Assembly: GCA_963539845.1 (NCBI GenBank)
Contig: CAUTML010000001.1
Location: 248,001-312,000, forward strand
DNA length: 64,000 nt
Origin: CAMUQR01 sp963539845
GTDB lineage: Bacteria > Patescibacteriota > Saccharimonadia > Saccharimonadales > Saccharimonadaceae
Direction of reading: 5' to 3'
Part shown: positions 8,756 through 18,221 of the stretch, in pieces
How positions within the stretch are numbered: position 1 is the first letter of the stretch
How the letters are laid out: each line of letters starts with the position of its first letter
Notes under the pieces: generated by a model
What the model was told of the DNA's origin: nothing
Seen by the model: only the letters and a program-made list of their open reading frames with translations
The model's database searches: none
Program-made: the position numbers and the translations under genes

Positions 8756-10081
8756 ATGGATAACCCAAACGATAAACAGCCAACTGAAACAGATTTATCA
8801 TCAACGCCTCAGTCTACTACGACCGATACCGAGTCTTCAGTTTTAAATACCTCCGAGCCAAAAAGTTCAGATTCATCCCAACCATCGGAATCCGATCACT
8901 TAGCTGATATCGAAATGGGTGAAGATAGCAATCCTAGCGCTCCAGCCGTAAATTCCGCCAATACTTCGGCCATTGATCAAGTTTTATCAAACGACACCCC
9001 GATCGCTACTCAAACCGTAGCCAAACCAGCCCAAGATCCAACTGATTTAAGTGGCGTCATCCAAAAACCCAAGAAAAAGAAACTTGGTTTAATTATCGGT
9101 CTGATTATTGCTCTGGCGATCTTGATTGGGGGCGGGGCAGTGGCTTTCAAAACGCTAATCATCGACAATCAGCCTCAGAATCTGGTAGATCGGGCTATTA
9201 GCAATAGTTTTAATACCACCAAGCCAATTAAAGCGACTTATCAATTTACGCCAATTGACAAAAACAACTCGAATTCACCGCTCCAATCCATCAAAGGCCA
9301 CGTTACTTTTGATCCAACCACCAAATTAGCAAATTATAACGTCGATCTTAGTAATCAAATGTTTGGCGACAATCAAATCAACTTGCTGGCTGATTCATCT
9401 AGCAAAAAAGTTTGGCTTAAAGTCAACTTTGATAAGAAATTGTTTTCGTTGCTTTCATCTATATTGCCGACTAGATTAGATGCCGAAACTTTTATCTCAA
9501 AGTTTTATCAAGCCACAAACAATCAATGGTTTTTGATCGACGAAGCTTCATCGAAAGATCTTCTGAAAAACACCGACCCTAAGTCCCAAAAATCACTCGA
9601 TAGTATCAAAAAACTGTCCGAAAAATGCCGTAATTATCAAGATTTAGCCGATATTAAATTTATGGAAGTTATAAAAGAACTTGACGCAAAAGATCATTAT
9701 CGTAATTTTGAAGTCAAATTTAACAAAAGTCACTTCCAAAACAGCCTAACAGCCAATACCAACAATCAATGTGCTACCGCCATCAAGGAATTTATCGACG
9801 ATAACCAATCAAAATTAAAATCGGGTAAACAAACCAAAACTGACAACCAGCCTAAAATTATTTTGACAATCGACACCAAAACCAAATTAGTCAACGCTCT
9901 AAAAATCACCGACAATAGAGCCAAATTAGAGACTGACTTCAACTATGCCGTTACCGATAAGCTTGAAGTGCCTAAACAAGCCAAGCCAATCACCGAGCTT
10001 CAGGCGGTTTTTGATGATTTGATGAAAAGAATTTCATTCACAAAATCCCTAAAAAGCAGTCGGAAATTCCCTAACCGCTAA
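8756..10081 (+). CDS. Membrane-anchored protein of unknown function
   Basis: No family recognised. The 441-residue protein has an acidic, Ser/Thr/Pro-rich N-terminal stretch of about 105 residues that should be disordered and cytoplasmic. A KKKK positive patch and one membrane helix (about residues 110-130) follow, then an outside domain of about 300 residues. That domain has repeated VDLSNQ/FDPTTKLANY-like strands and two cysteines, and could resemble an LppX/LolA-like or sigma-factor-regulator fold, but this is a guess. AAAGGA precedes the ATG at good spacing. The leader contains a hairpin with stem GCTAGA/TCTAGC. A terminator follows. Confidence 0.75.
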   Translation: MDNPNDKQPTETDLSSTPQSTTTDTESSVLNTSEPKSSDSSQPSESDHLADIEMGEDSNPSAPAVNSANTSAIDQVLSNDTPIATQTVAKPAQDPTDLSGVIQKPKKKKLGLIIGLIIALAILIGGGAVAFKTLIIDNQPQNLVDRAISNSFNTTKPIKATYQFTPIDKNNSNSPLQSIKGHVTFDPTTKLANYNVDLSNQMFGDNQINLLADSSSKKVWLKVNFDKKLFSLLSSILPTRLDAETFISKFYQATNNQWFLIDEASSKDLLKNTDPKSQKSLDSIKKLSEKCRNYQDLADIKFMEVIKELDAKDHYRNFEVKFNKSHFQNSLTANTNNQCATAIKEFIDDNQSKLKSGKQTKTDNQPKIILTIDTKTKLVNALKITDNRAKLETDFNYAVTDKLEVPKQAKPITELQAVFDDLMKRISFTKSLKSSRKFPNR

Positions 10082-10101
10082 TTACAAAAAGAGATTAAAT
10101 C

Positions 10102-10140
10102 AAACCTCCGCCACAATATTATTTCGGCGGAGGTTTAGTT
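10102..10140. terminator. Bidirectional terminator between convergent genes
   Basis: An eleven-base-pair stem (AAACCTCCGCC with GGCGGAGGTTT, 10102-10112 and 10126-10136) lies between two convergent stops, with T-rich sequence on both sides. Confidence 0.8.
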
Positions 10141-10142
10141 AT

Positions 10143-11447
10143 TTATTTTAAATCCAAAACTACCAGATTCTCGATATGAGGTGTTTTTGGAAAAAAGTTA
10201 AAACCAGTCACACTGGTGATGCGATAAACACCAGCCAGCAGCGCTACATCTCGAGCTTGGGTAGCAACATTGCAACTCAGATAAATAACCCGCGCTGGCC
10301 GTTGATCGAGAATACGATCGATTACTTTTTGGTGCAAACCAGCTCGAGGCGGGTCAACAATCAATTGGCAATCGCTAACAATGTATTCCACAGCCTGCTC
10401 AGCCGGCGCTAATATCGCTTCAGCCTGAGCATAGCCCAATTGAGCAATATTATGATTCATTTCGGTCACTGCCGATTGATTGATTTCGACTAGTTTCAGC
10501 GGGCGTTGACCCGCCACGCTCAAACCGATTGTTCCCACGCCACTATACAAATCAACCACCGGCCACTCATCTAATAAATTAGTAGCTATTTGCTCTAATA
10601 CTAATTGATAAACTGGCAAATTAATCTGAAAAAAACTCTCAGCCGGATAGCCAAAGCTCAGTCCTCTGATCTCGTCATTCAGTCGCATCTGACCAAAAAC
10701 TTGCAACCGCTTAGAAATTACACTAGCCGGACTCTGCGGATTGGAATAAATCAGTTCCAGGCCAGTGATATTAAGTTTAGCAAAATCAGCTTCCGTTAGC
10801 GATAATTGCTGGTCAGTTAAATAAAGTTGAGCCACTACTTGGCCAGCTTGATTTGATCGTAATAGAAGCGTTTTCAATTGACGAGCTTGCCAACCTCGCT
10901 CATTGATTAAATCGCGAATTTGTCGGGCGGCTTGGTTTATTTCTGGTCGCGCTAAGCTAGAACCATCAGTCACGACTTTGCCTTTAGAACCCCGCTGATA
11001 ATGTGCCAATTCTGCACGCTGAGTGTCATTATCCCACCACCAAGCAAATTCCATTTTGTTGCGATAATGATATTGCCGATGATCGGTGATTACTGGCGGT
11101 AGTGCGATTATTATTTTATGGTCAGCAAAAGCTTGACGAATCAAGTCAGCCTTGGTTTTTAATTCAAACGACCAATCATAAATTTGCCAGGGACTAGTCG
11201 ATAAATAAGCTTTGGGATCGCGCGGTTCCACTCGCTGAGGGGCCGATTGTAAAACTTCAGTCACTACCGCCTCAATAATGCCCGCTCGTTTTTTGACCAC
11301 TCGTGCTCGCACCGTTTCGCCAGGCAAACCACCCCACACGAAGGCTTTTTTGACCACACCGTCAGTCAGGACCACATCCGCCATCGTCTGACCGCCTCCA
11401 ACCACCGGACCAAGGGTTAATTCTAAAAATTGCATCCGAGCCATCAA
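10143..11447 (-). CDS. 23S rRNA (uracil-5-)methyltransferase, RlmD/TrmA family
   Basis: SAM-dependent enzyme of 434 residues that methylates C5 of a uridine in rRNA or tRNA. It has an N-terminal TRAM-like domain (about residues 5-65), a central RNA-binding region, and the catalytic domain with SAM motif DLYSGVGTIGLS, then VDPPRAGLH, then the nucleophile motif YLSCNVATQARD. The iron-sulphur cysteines of E. coli RlmD are not evident, so target assignment (U747, U1939 or tRNA U54) is open. Its ATG overlaps the stop of the upstream membrane-protein gene (ATGA), so the two are translationally coupled. Confidence 0.9.
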   Translation of the reverse strand: MMARMQFLELTLGPVVGGGQTMADVVLTDGVVKKAFVWGGLPGETVRARVVKKRAGIIEAVVTEVLQSAPQRVEPRDPKAYLSTSPWQIYDWSFELKTKADLIRQAFADHKIIIALPPVITDHRQYHYRNKMEFAWWWDNDTQRAELAHYQRGSKGKVVTDGSSLARPEINQAARQIRDLINERGWQARQLKTLLLRSNQAGQVVAQLYLTDQQLSLTEADFAKLNITGLELIYSNPQSPASVISKRLQVFGQMRLNDEIRGLSFGYPAESFFQINLPVYQLVLEQIATNLLDEWPVVDLYSGVGTIGLSVAGQRPLKLVEINQSAVTEMNHNIAQLGYAQAEAILAPAEQAVEYIVSDCQLIVDPPRAGLHQKVIDRILDQRPARVIYLSCNVATQARDVALLAGVYRITSVTGFNFFPKTPHIENLVVLDLK

Positions 11448-12490
11448 TATACCTCTTTAGCTTTTAGGTGTTTGTCTTTAATATAAACTATTAAACCAAT
11501 CACAATTGGCATATAGTAAGTCACAATTCGCCAAACCATCATCGCTAAACCAATTGCCGCGCCGTCTTTGTAAACTGCCTCAAAAAACAGGTAAAAAGCC
11601 GCCTCTACGCCAATCGAAGCGCCGGGCAGGGGAATAAACGCCGTCCCAATCCACACAAACAGACTCGCCAAAAACGCCAACCATATCTTATGGAGTGGAG
11701 CACCCAACGCCACAAATACCGTATAAGCCACCAGATGGAACAACACCACTTGCAACGCCGTTAAGCCAATCGCTTTTGCCAGCAATCGTTTATTTTTAAA
11801 CATCAAACGCGAACTATCCGCAAAAACCTCAACTTCCCGATGAAGCTTTTCGACAGCCACTAAGCGATTTTTGATAATGTTAATTTTAGCCAAAAAATTA
11901 ATCAATTTTTCCGCTATTTTGGCGAATTTTTTAGCCACAAACACCACCGATACCAACAAAAACATCACCACTAGATTGATCGTCATACCGACCGTAATCA
12001 TCACCCCAAAACCAAGCTTAATCCGCCCAAAAAAATTAAATCCGCCCACAAAAGCCAGCACTGACAATATTGTTGTCACTAATTGGAACACGATAAATTT
12101 CAAAAGCATCACCGATGTCGCTCCGCCCACCGAAATACCCTGACGCGACATTCGCCAAACTTGTACCGGCTGACCGCCAGTAGCCATCGGCGTAGCATAA
12201 TCGAATAGTTTCCCGAGCACACCGAGCAATAGTGATTCTTTAAGCGGTTGATCAGCCCGCAATAGCCCTTTGGTTAAAACGTGTAACACCAAACTCTCCG
12301 CTAGCCACGACCCCAAAAAAATCAGTATCGCCAGCACCAACCACAGCGGATTAGCGCTCAAAATTGATTTTAAAAGTTTCTCGGGGCCATCAATTGACCA
12401 GACAATGCTAAAAAACATCAGCCCAATCAATAAAATCGTGGCAATCATACCTTTATTAAGGTGAATTTTTCGGTTGTCGTTTTGTGTCAT
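11444..12490 (-). CDS. Lysylphosphatidylglycerol synthase-like / YbhN-type flippase membrane protein
   Basis: Polytopic membrane protein of 348 residues with about eight hydrophobic segments. It shows the COG0392 pattern: an early G-S-W-L-A-E-S segment, the motif A-T-P-M-A-T-G-G-Q-P-V-Q-V-W-R and a late F-I-P-L-P-G-A-S-I-G-V-E-A segment. The family covers the flippase half of MprF and stand-alone lipid transport proteins. The soluble aminoacyl-transferase half is absent, so a lipid-flippase role is more likely than lysyl-PG synthesis. It is coupled to the downstream methyltransferase by a four-base overlap. Confidence 0.85.
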   Translation of the reverse strand: MTQNDNRKIHLNKGMIATILLIGLMFFSIVWSIDGPEKLLKSILSANPLWLVLAILIFLGSWLAESLVLHVLTKGLLRADQPLKESLLLGVLGKLFDYATPMATGGQPVQVWRMSRQGISVGGATSVMLLKFIVFQLVTTILSVLAFVGGFNFFGRIKLGFGVMITVGMTINLVVMFLLVSVVFVAKKFAKIAEKLINFLAKINIIKNRLVAVEKLHREVEVFADSSRLMFKNKRLLAKAIGLTALQVVLFHLVAYTVFVALGAPLHKIWLAFLASLFVWIGTAFIPLPGASIGVEAAFYLFFEAVYKDGAAIGLAMMVWRIVTYYMPIVIGLIVYIKDKHLKAKEVY

Positions 12491-12504
12491 TTTTTTAAAA
12501 AAAG

Positions 12505-12993
12505 TTATTCAATATTAATTTTATTGTAGTAAAATTTACAATACACTCGCCAGTTACCTTTAACATCAGCGTCAAAAGTGTTAATTCGACCGTGCTTGAT
12601 TTGTTTAATCTGCACTAAAGCCGGATTATAAGGTGCGAGAGTTTTATAAAACGCCAAATCTTGTTCGCTAATCAAACGTCGACCAGGGTAAACTTGCTGA
12701 AATTGTTCCAAACCAATCTGACAAAAATAATCTGGTTTACCCCTAGGCGGAATGAATCGCTCAGGCACCAAACCAGCCAAACTAAGCATTTTTTTGATAT
12801 CAGCTAACACTGCTCGATTTTTTACGTTAACCAGAGCGTATAATTTATCATCTGGCGTCAAAAAAACCGTCATCAGCGCCGAACGTGACACAGCAATTTG
12901 ATGTGCCAGCACTTCCGCCAATTCCAATTTCAGACCGAATTGGTCGGTAATTTGATTTTCAATGGCTAAAGTTTGGTCCAGCGACAGCTTCAT
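12505..12993 (-). CDS. Hypothetical protein, 162 residues
   Basis: Family not recognised. It is a soluble protein, mixed alpha/beta by eye. Residues 40-70 run as two strands (TVFLTPDDKLYALVNV) and a helix (KKMLSLAGL), followed by a proline-rich turn IPPRGKPDYF. The ATG has TAAAAT seven bases upstream and no Shine-Dalgarno sequence, so it is another candidate leaderless gene. It is head-to-head with the helicase gene and 14 bases upstream of the flippase-like gene, so it may be the first gene of that operon. Confidence 0.7.
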   Translation of the reverse strand: MKLSLDQTLAIENQITDQFGLKLELAEVLAHQIAVSRSALMTVFLTPDDKLYALVNVKNRAVLADIKKMLSLAGLVPERFIPPRGKPDYFCQIGLEQFQQVYPGRRLISEQDLAFYKTLAPYNPALVQIKQIKHGRINTFDADVKGNWRVYCKFYYNKINIE

Positions 12994-13114
12994 GAGGCTT
13001 ATTTTATCATTTTTAGCGCAAAATCTCTAGTTTTAGAACCCACACAGCAAACGCCAGCCGTTTTGGCTCAGCTTGGCTAATGTTTCTCGCCAAAACCTGC
13101 TACAATATTAACCA

Positions 13115-16100
13115 ATGAATACGATTTATGACCAACTCAACCCTGAACAGCGTCTGGCTGTTGACACTATTGATGGACCGCTGTTGGTGTTGGCTGGACC
13201 CGGCACTGGCAAGACACAATTATTATCGGCGCGCGCCATGAAAATCCTAGAAGAAACCGACACTCCGCCGAATGCGATTTTGTGTTTAACTTTTACCGAA
13301 AACGGTGCCGAAAATATGCGCGATCGCCTCAGTCGATTCATCGGCGAAGAGGCCTACAAAGTCGCGATTCACACTTATCACGGTTTTGCTCAGACAATCA
13401 TTAGTCAATTCCCGGATTTTTTTGCCTATAAAAATCTCCAAACCGTCATCGATCCCATCACTCAATACCAAATGATCGATCAAATTAAAAGTAACATGGC
13501 TAGCAACAATATTCTAGCTAAAATCGACAATCGCGATATTATAGCGACCATTGGCGAGTGTAAAAACGCACTGATTAGCCCAAATAACCTTCATCAAATC
13601 GCTCGTTTTAACCAAGCCGAACTCAACCGTATCAATCCGCTAATTCACGATTTGACTAAAAATATTAAGCAGTTCCGGTTTAAATTTGATCAGGGAATGG
13701 AATTATACCAGCAATTAGCTGAAATTTTAGCGCCAACCACGCCGTCGCCACTGCCTCAAATTCAACCGATTTCGTTTCACCCGCATCGCGAACTATTGCA
13801 TGCGCTCGATCAAGCCACCGCCAGCGGTAAATTAACCGAATTGACTGCCTGGCGTAAAAAATTTTTACCAAAAGATAACCACCAACGCTACGGACTAACT
13901 GATAATTTGAATTTTTATCGCTTAACGCACTTGGCGGATGTGATGGAGCAATACCAAGCCAAAGTCAAATCTGCCGGGCTGTATGATTTTAACGACATGA
14001 TTCTTGAGGTAATTGATACGATTGAGACTTGTGATGAATTACGGTTTAATCTGCAGGAGAAATACCTCTACATTATGCTTGACGAATATCAGGATACTAA
14101 CCGCGCCCAAAGTAAACTGATCGAATTACTAACTGATGCGCCCGTTCACGAGGGGCGACCGAACGTTATGGCGGTCGGTGATGACGACCAAGCGATTTTT
14201 GCCTTCCAGGGGGCGGATTATTCCAATATGCTAAACTTTTATCAGCGTTACCGCGATACTCAACTGATTAACCTCAGTCGTAATTATCGCTCCGCACAAG
14301 CCATTTTGGATTTTTCGACTAATTTGGCTGAGCAAATTTCGGATCGCCTGACTAACCTGATTGATGATAATTCCATTCAAAAAAAATTACTTTCCGCCAA
14401 TTCTCATTTGCCCGCGCCGGATATTCGCCGATTAGATTTTGAAACAACTACCGCCGAATATAAACACCTCGCCGATTCGATTAGCGACTTACTCAAACAA
14501 GGCGTCAACCCCAACGAAATTGCCGTCTTGTCCGCCCGCCACCACACGCTTGAAGCTTGCACGCCGTTTTTGTTAAAACAAGCCATTCCGATTCATTATG
14601 AACGTTCCCAAAATGTCCTCGATAACCCCGGTATTCAAGCTATGCTCAAAATCGCCGAACTAGTTAACGCGCTGGCCCATCAACGCGCCCATAATCATTT
14701 GGCGTTTGAGGTGCTAAGTTACGATTTATGGGATTTAAATACCACCGACGTTTGGCAATTGTCCTGGCAAACTGGTCGCGACCAAAGTTGCCTAGAGGTA
14801 ATTATCAACCAACCGCAATTCACGGCTATGCGCCGGCCAGCCCTGTGGTTGTTAGCCCTCGCCAACCAAATTGGTCGGCTGAGTCTCGAAGCATCGTTTG
14901 ATGCGTTGGTCGGCAATCTCAGCCTCAAAGTCAAGGACGATGGTCAAGAATTAGAACTGACTTCACCGCTCAAAGCTCATTTTCAAAATCAATCTGACGA
15001 AGCACTGTTTGAACTTAGTTTGTGTTTGAACTTACTACGCGAACGATTTTTAAGTTTTGCTCAGAATTACGCTCGACCAGAGCTGACGCCAACCGAGTTG
15101 TTAGTCGAGCTAACTAGCCTCCACCGAACCATCAATCAGCCGATTTCCTTCACTAATCCATACCGCAACAACCAACAAGCAGTTAACCTGATGACCGCGT
15201 TTAAAGCTAAAGGTTTGGAGTTTCAATACGTTTTTTTGCTGGAAACCAACAATAGCGAGTGGGGCAGTGCTAAATCCGGACGCAATCAATTAGCTTTGCC
15301 GGATAATTTGCGATTCATTCGTCACGAAAAAACCTCGGTTGATGAACAATTGCGTTTGCTATTTGTGGCGGTTAGCCGTGCTAAAACCAATTTATATCTA
15401 CTAAATTCCACCAAAACCAACCAGCAAAAACCAATCAAACGTTTGGCATTTTTGGCGGAAGTCGAGACTGAAACAGGGGAATTTATTGCCAACACCATCC
15501 CAGCGCCATTTAATCAAATTCAAACTCAACCTGTCGAGGTCACCAGTGCCGATATCGAACTGGAACTACTGGATAATTTTCATGATTGGAAAAATCGTCA
15601 CTTCGATTCGGTACTGAAGTTTCCACAATTGCTTGAACCACGCCTTAAGAATTTCCGCCTCAGCCCGACCAGTTTTAATAGTTACTTGAATCTGGAATAC
15701 GGTGGTCCAGCCGACTTTTTCTTGAGTCAGATTTTGCGTTTTCCGGGTCCGTTTGATTTGCGCCCGACTTATGGTAGTTTAGTGCATGCCGTGCTTGATC
15801 ACGCCCAAAAAGCCACTGATTTTCAGGTGGAACAGGTGATGGATTTCTTCCGGCAAAAACTGACTGATCTGTATCTAACGACCGCTGACCGCCAAACCAT
15901 GCTCAATTGGGGTGAGTCGAGCCTGCCCCTATTTCTTGAACAACGCCAAGAATTATTTAGTCCCGACAACAAAGTCGAGACCGAAGTTCGCATCGGCACA
16001 CCGCCAGCCGTACTTGATGGCGCCTTGCTCGGCGGGGCAGTGGACCGTATCGAGTTCGACGAACCCACCAAAACCATCACTCTGGTCGATTACAAAACCG

Positions 16101-16441
16101 GCAAAAGCCACGACCGTTTAAACCTAGGCGATAGCTCACTTTATGGCTATGTCACTCAACTCTATTTTTATAAAATTATGCTGGAAGCCAGCGCTAAATA
16201 TCCTGATTGGCGGATCACTGGCTGGCGTTTGGAGTTCATATCACCGACACCTGACGGCCGAATTAACTACTTAGCTGGCGAGTTTGATATTGCCACTGAA
16301 CAGCGCACCAAACAGCTGATTAGGACCGTCTGGAAGCGGGTTATGGCTTGTGATTTCTCGGTGCCTGATTTGCCAAAGAGCTTGACTGGACGCAAGCATT
16401 TTGAAGAGATGCTACTTGATGAATCAGCCGATAATTTATGA
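13115..16441 (+). CDS. UvrD/PcrA-type helicase fused to a RecB-like PD-(D/E)XK nuclease
   Basis: Superfamily 1A DNA helicase of 1108 residues with a C-terminal nuclease domain. Motifs in order: Q-like motif LNPEQRLAV, Walker A GPGTGKT (G28-T34, K33), DEYQDT (D323), AVGDDDQAIFAFQGAD, NYRS, TAFKAKGLEFQYVFL and LLFVAVSRAK. Near the C-terminus, D977 (GGAVDRIEF) and D992-x-K994 (LVDYKTGK) give a PD-(D/E)XK site of the AddB/RecB/Cas4 type. The length and layout resemble AddA-like or actinobacterial RecB-like helicase-nucleases used in end resection. An extended -10 (TGCTACAAT) lies eight bases before the ATG, so it is probably leaderless. Confidence 0.92.
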   Translation: MNTIYDQLNPEQRLAVDTIDGPLLVLAGPGTGKTQLLSARAMKILEETDTPPNAILCLTFTENGAENMRDRLSRFIGEEAYKVAIHTYHGFAQTIISQFPDFFAYKNLQTVIDPITQYQMIDQIKSNMASNNILAKIDNRDIIATIGECKNALISPNNLHQIARFNQAELNRINPLIHDLTKNIKQFRFKFDQGMELYQQLAEILAPTTPSPLPQIQPISFHPHRELLHALDQATASGKLTELTAWRKKFLPKDNHQRYGLTDNLNFYRLTHLADVMEQYQAKVKSAGLYDFNDMILEVIDTIETCDELRFNLQEKYLYIMLDEYQDTNRAQSKLIELLTDAPVHEGRPNVMAVGDDDQAIFAFQGADYSNMLNFYQRYRDTQLINLSRNYRSAQAILDFSTNLAEQISDRLTNLIDDNSIQKKLLSANSHLPAPDIRRLDFETTTAEYKHLADSISDLLKQGVNPNEIAVLSARHHTLEACTPFLLKQAIPIHYERSQNVLDNPGIQAMLKIAELVNALAHQRAHNHLAFEVLSYDLWDLNTTDVWQLSWQTGRDQSCLEVIINQPQFTAMRRPALWLLALANQIGRLSLEASFDALVGNLSLKVKDDGQELELTSPLKAHFQNQSDEALFELSLCLNLLRERFLSFAQNYARPELTPTELLVELTSLHRTINQPISFTNPYRNNQQAVNLMTAFKAKGLEFQYVFLLETNNSEWGSAKSGRNQLALPDNLRFIRHEKTSVDEQLRLLFVAVSRAKTNLYLLNSTKTNQQKPIKRLAFLAEVETETGEFIANTIPAPFNQIQTQPVEVTSADIELELLDNFHDWKNRHFDSVLKFPQLLEPRLKNFRLSPTSFNSYLNLEYGGPADFFLSQILRFPGPFDLRPTYGSLVHAVLDHAQKATDFQVEQVMDFFRQKLTDLYLTTADRQTMLNWGESSLPLFLEQRQELFSPDNKVETEVRIGTPPAVLDGALLGGAVDRIEFDEPTKTITLVDYKTGKSHDRLNLGDSSLYGYVTQLYFYKIMLEASAKYPDWRITGWRLEFISPTPDGRINYLAGEFDIATEQRTKQLIRTVWKRVMACDFSVPDLPKSLTGRKHFEEMLLDESADNL

Positions 16442-16479
16442 TTTTAATCCTTAAAAATCAGATTTTTAGCAAAAAACTC

Positions 16480-16508
16480 TTGCAAAAAATTATTATTTGT
16501 GATATAAT
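16480..16508 (+). promoter_or_regulatory. Sigma70-type promoter for the small ORF
   Basis: TTGCAA (16480-16485), a 17-base spacer and TATAAT (16503-16508). About 90 bases of leader follow, including the inverted repeat ATTTGTT/AACAAAT, before the ATG at 16609. Confidence 0.65.
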
Positions 16509-16608
16509 ATAAATATTGGCTTACTTTTGTTGGTCCCGGGACAAATATAATCATTTGTTATAATCAACAAATTATGAGCTAAGTTTTTTGCAAAAGGAGG
16601 GGATGCGT

Positions 16609-16779
16609 ATGTTCTTTGATGGGAGTTTAAATCAGAAGGAGGTGGAGATTTATCTTGCGAGCGCCTACAAAAAATTTTGCGCTGGCACAGATTTTATCAA
16701 CCTAAGCAGCAACGAAAAGTCTGCCGTTAACCAAATGGCCGGCAAAGATGCTCGAGCTGATGAAATTCTCAAAAAATAG
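16609..16779 (+). CDS. Small hypothetical protein, 56 residues
   Basis: Unknown function. The start at 16609 is chosen because AGGAGG lies at normal spacing before it; an ATG at 16603 is too close to the site. The product starts MFFDGSLNQKEVE and looks like a compact, mostly helical, soluble protein with a lysine-rich tail. It has its own promoter, a long leader and its own terminator, so it is a separate transcription unit. It could be a small regulatory protein, or its leader could be the functional part. Confidence 0.6.
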   Translation: MFFDGSLNQKEVEIYLASAYKKFCAGTDFINLSSNEKSAVNQMAGKDARADEILKK

Positions 16780-16831
16780 CATAGTGAGCCCATAACTCAC
16801 ACCATAATTTAATAAGGAACAAGTGTTTTTA

Positions 16832-16856
16832 AAAGACGAGCCCAGCTCGTCTTTTT
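16832..16856 (+). terminator. Intrinsic terminator
   Basis: A ten-base-pair stem (AAAGACGAGC/GCTCGTCTTT) with loop CCA is followed by a short T-run. It closes the small-protein unit. Confidence 0.85.
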
Positions 16857-16993
16857 ACTTTGTGGTTTTAGTTCGGCGAGGTGATTAGAGGTTTATTGTT
16901 GACATAATTAGCAGATTGGATGGTTGGCAGAGCGTTTGATGACGGTGGCGATTTGCTATTTATTTTTAGCTCAAAATATGGTAAAATAACCTA

Positions 16994-17992
16994 ATGTCTA
17001 ATTTTTACGATAACTTACCACGTCCGTTTATCAGCCTGGCACCAATGGAGGATGTGACCGATGTGGTTTTTCGCCAAGTTATCGCCCAAGCCGGGCGTCC
17101 GGACTTGTTTTATACCGAATTTACCAATACCGACAGCTTCGTTAGTCCACTCGGCAAACATTCTGCTCTAAGGCGCTTGCAATTTTTACCGAGCGAACAA
17201 CCAATTGTCGCCCAAATCTGGGGTAGCAAACCCGAATCGTTTGCCAAAATTATTCCCGAATTGCAAGCCATGGGCTACCAAGCCGTCGATATCAACATGG
17301 GTTGCCCCGACAAAGCAGTCGTCAAATCCGGCGGAGGCAGCGATTTAATTCGCCATCCGGAATTAGCTGGCGAAATCATCCGCGCCGCCAAACAAACCGG
17401 CTTACCGCTCAGCATCAAAACTCGGCTCGGTTTTTCGCGAGTCGATGAATGGCGTGATTGGCTGGGATTTTTACTGCAACAAGACCTCGAACTTTTGACC
17501 GTCCATCTGCGCACCCGTAAAGAAATGAGCAAAGTAGGCGCCCATTTTGAGTTGATTCCAGAAATCGTCACCTTGCGTGACCAACTCGCTCCCCAAACTA
17601 AACTTGCTATCAACGGTGATATTCTCAACCGCGCGCAGGCGCTCGAGCTCGCCGAACGACACAATCTCGATGGGGTGATGATTGGCAGGGGAGTGTTTCA
17701 AAATCCGTTTTGTTTTACCGACAAAACCCCAACCCGCGCCGATTTACTAAATTTATTAAAACTCCATCTGGATTTATTTGATCAGTATAATACCGACGGA
17801 AGTAAAAAATTTGCCCCGCTGAAGAAGTTTTTCAAGATTTATTTGCGCGATTTTGATGGCGCCAAGGATTTGCGAGCGCGTTTAATGCTAGCTGACTCGA
17901 CCGCTGAAGTGCGACAGATTCTAGCTGATTTTGAAGCCGGCAAGTTGACCGAACTCAGCACCGAACAAATCAACCAGTTGCTCGAGGATTAG
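16994..17992 (+). CDS. dus: tRNA-dihydrouridine synthase
   Basis: FMN enzyme of 332 residues that reduces uridine to dihydrouridine in tRNA D-loops. It begins with S-L-A-P-M-E-D-V-T-D. It then has NMGCPDKAVVKSGGGSDL with the catalytic cysteine, then PLSIKTRLGF, then the GVMIGRGVFQNPF phosphate-binding loop. The C-terminal helical domain (about residues 245-330) is present. Subfamily (DusA, B or C) cannot be fixed by eye. TAAAAT at 16982-16987 is six bases before the ATG, giving a probable leaderless start. Confidence 0.93.
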   Translation: MSNFYDNLPRPFISLAPMEDVTDVVFRQVIAQAGRPDLFYTEFTNTDSFVSPLGKHSALRRLQFLPSEQPIVAQIWGSKPESFAKIIPELQAMGYQAVDINMGCPDKAVVKSGGGSDLIRHPELAGEIIRAAKQTGLPLSIKTRLGFSRVDEWRDWLGFLLQQDLELLTVHLRTRKEMSKVGAHFELIPEIVTLRDQLAPQTKLAINGDILNRAQALELAERHNLDGVMIGRGVFQNPFCFTDKTPTRADLLNLLKLHLDLFDQYNTDGSKKFAPLKKFFKIYLRDFDGAKDLRARLMLADSTAEVRQILADFEAGKLTELSTEQINQLLED

Positions 17993-17993
17993 C

Positions 17994-18221
17994 ATGCCCA
18001 GACGCAATCACAAACATAAACCACCAAAACACACGCCATTTAGCCTGGGCGGGGCGCAAGCTAGCATAACTTGCCAATCAAAACAAGCTTACGCTAGTGA
18101 ATTCACGGCTCAGCAAGCCATTGCCCGCACCAGACAATATGACCCTGATGCCAGGTTGATGGTTTATTTTTGTCCGAATTGCCAGCATTATCACTTGACG
18201 CGCAAGAAATCGACTGACTAA
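17994..18221 (+). CDS. Small zinc-ribbon-like protein
   Basis: Hypothetical basic protein of 75 residues. C-P-N-C-Q-H-Y-H near the C-terminus, with another cysteine near residue 27, suggests a metal-binding ribbon. The N-terminus is rich in Arg, Lys and His (PRRNHKHKPPKH). It starts one base after the dus stop, so it is very likely in the same operon and may be an RNA-binding accessory. Its end overlaps the convergent next gene by four bases. Confidence 0.65.
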   Translation: MPRRNHKHKPPKHTPFSLGGAQASITCQSKQAYASEFTAQQAIARTRQYDPDARLMVYFCPNCQHYHLTRKKSTD

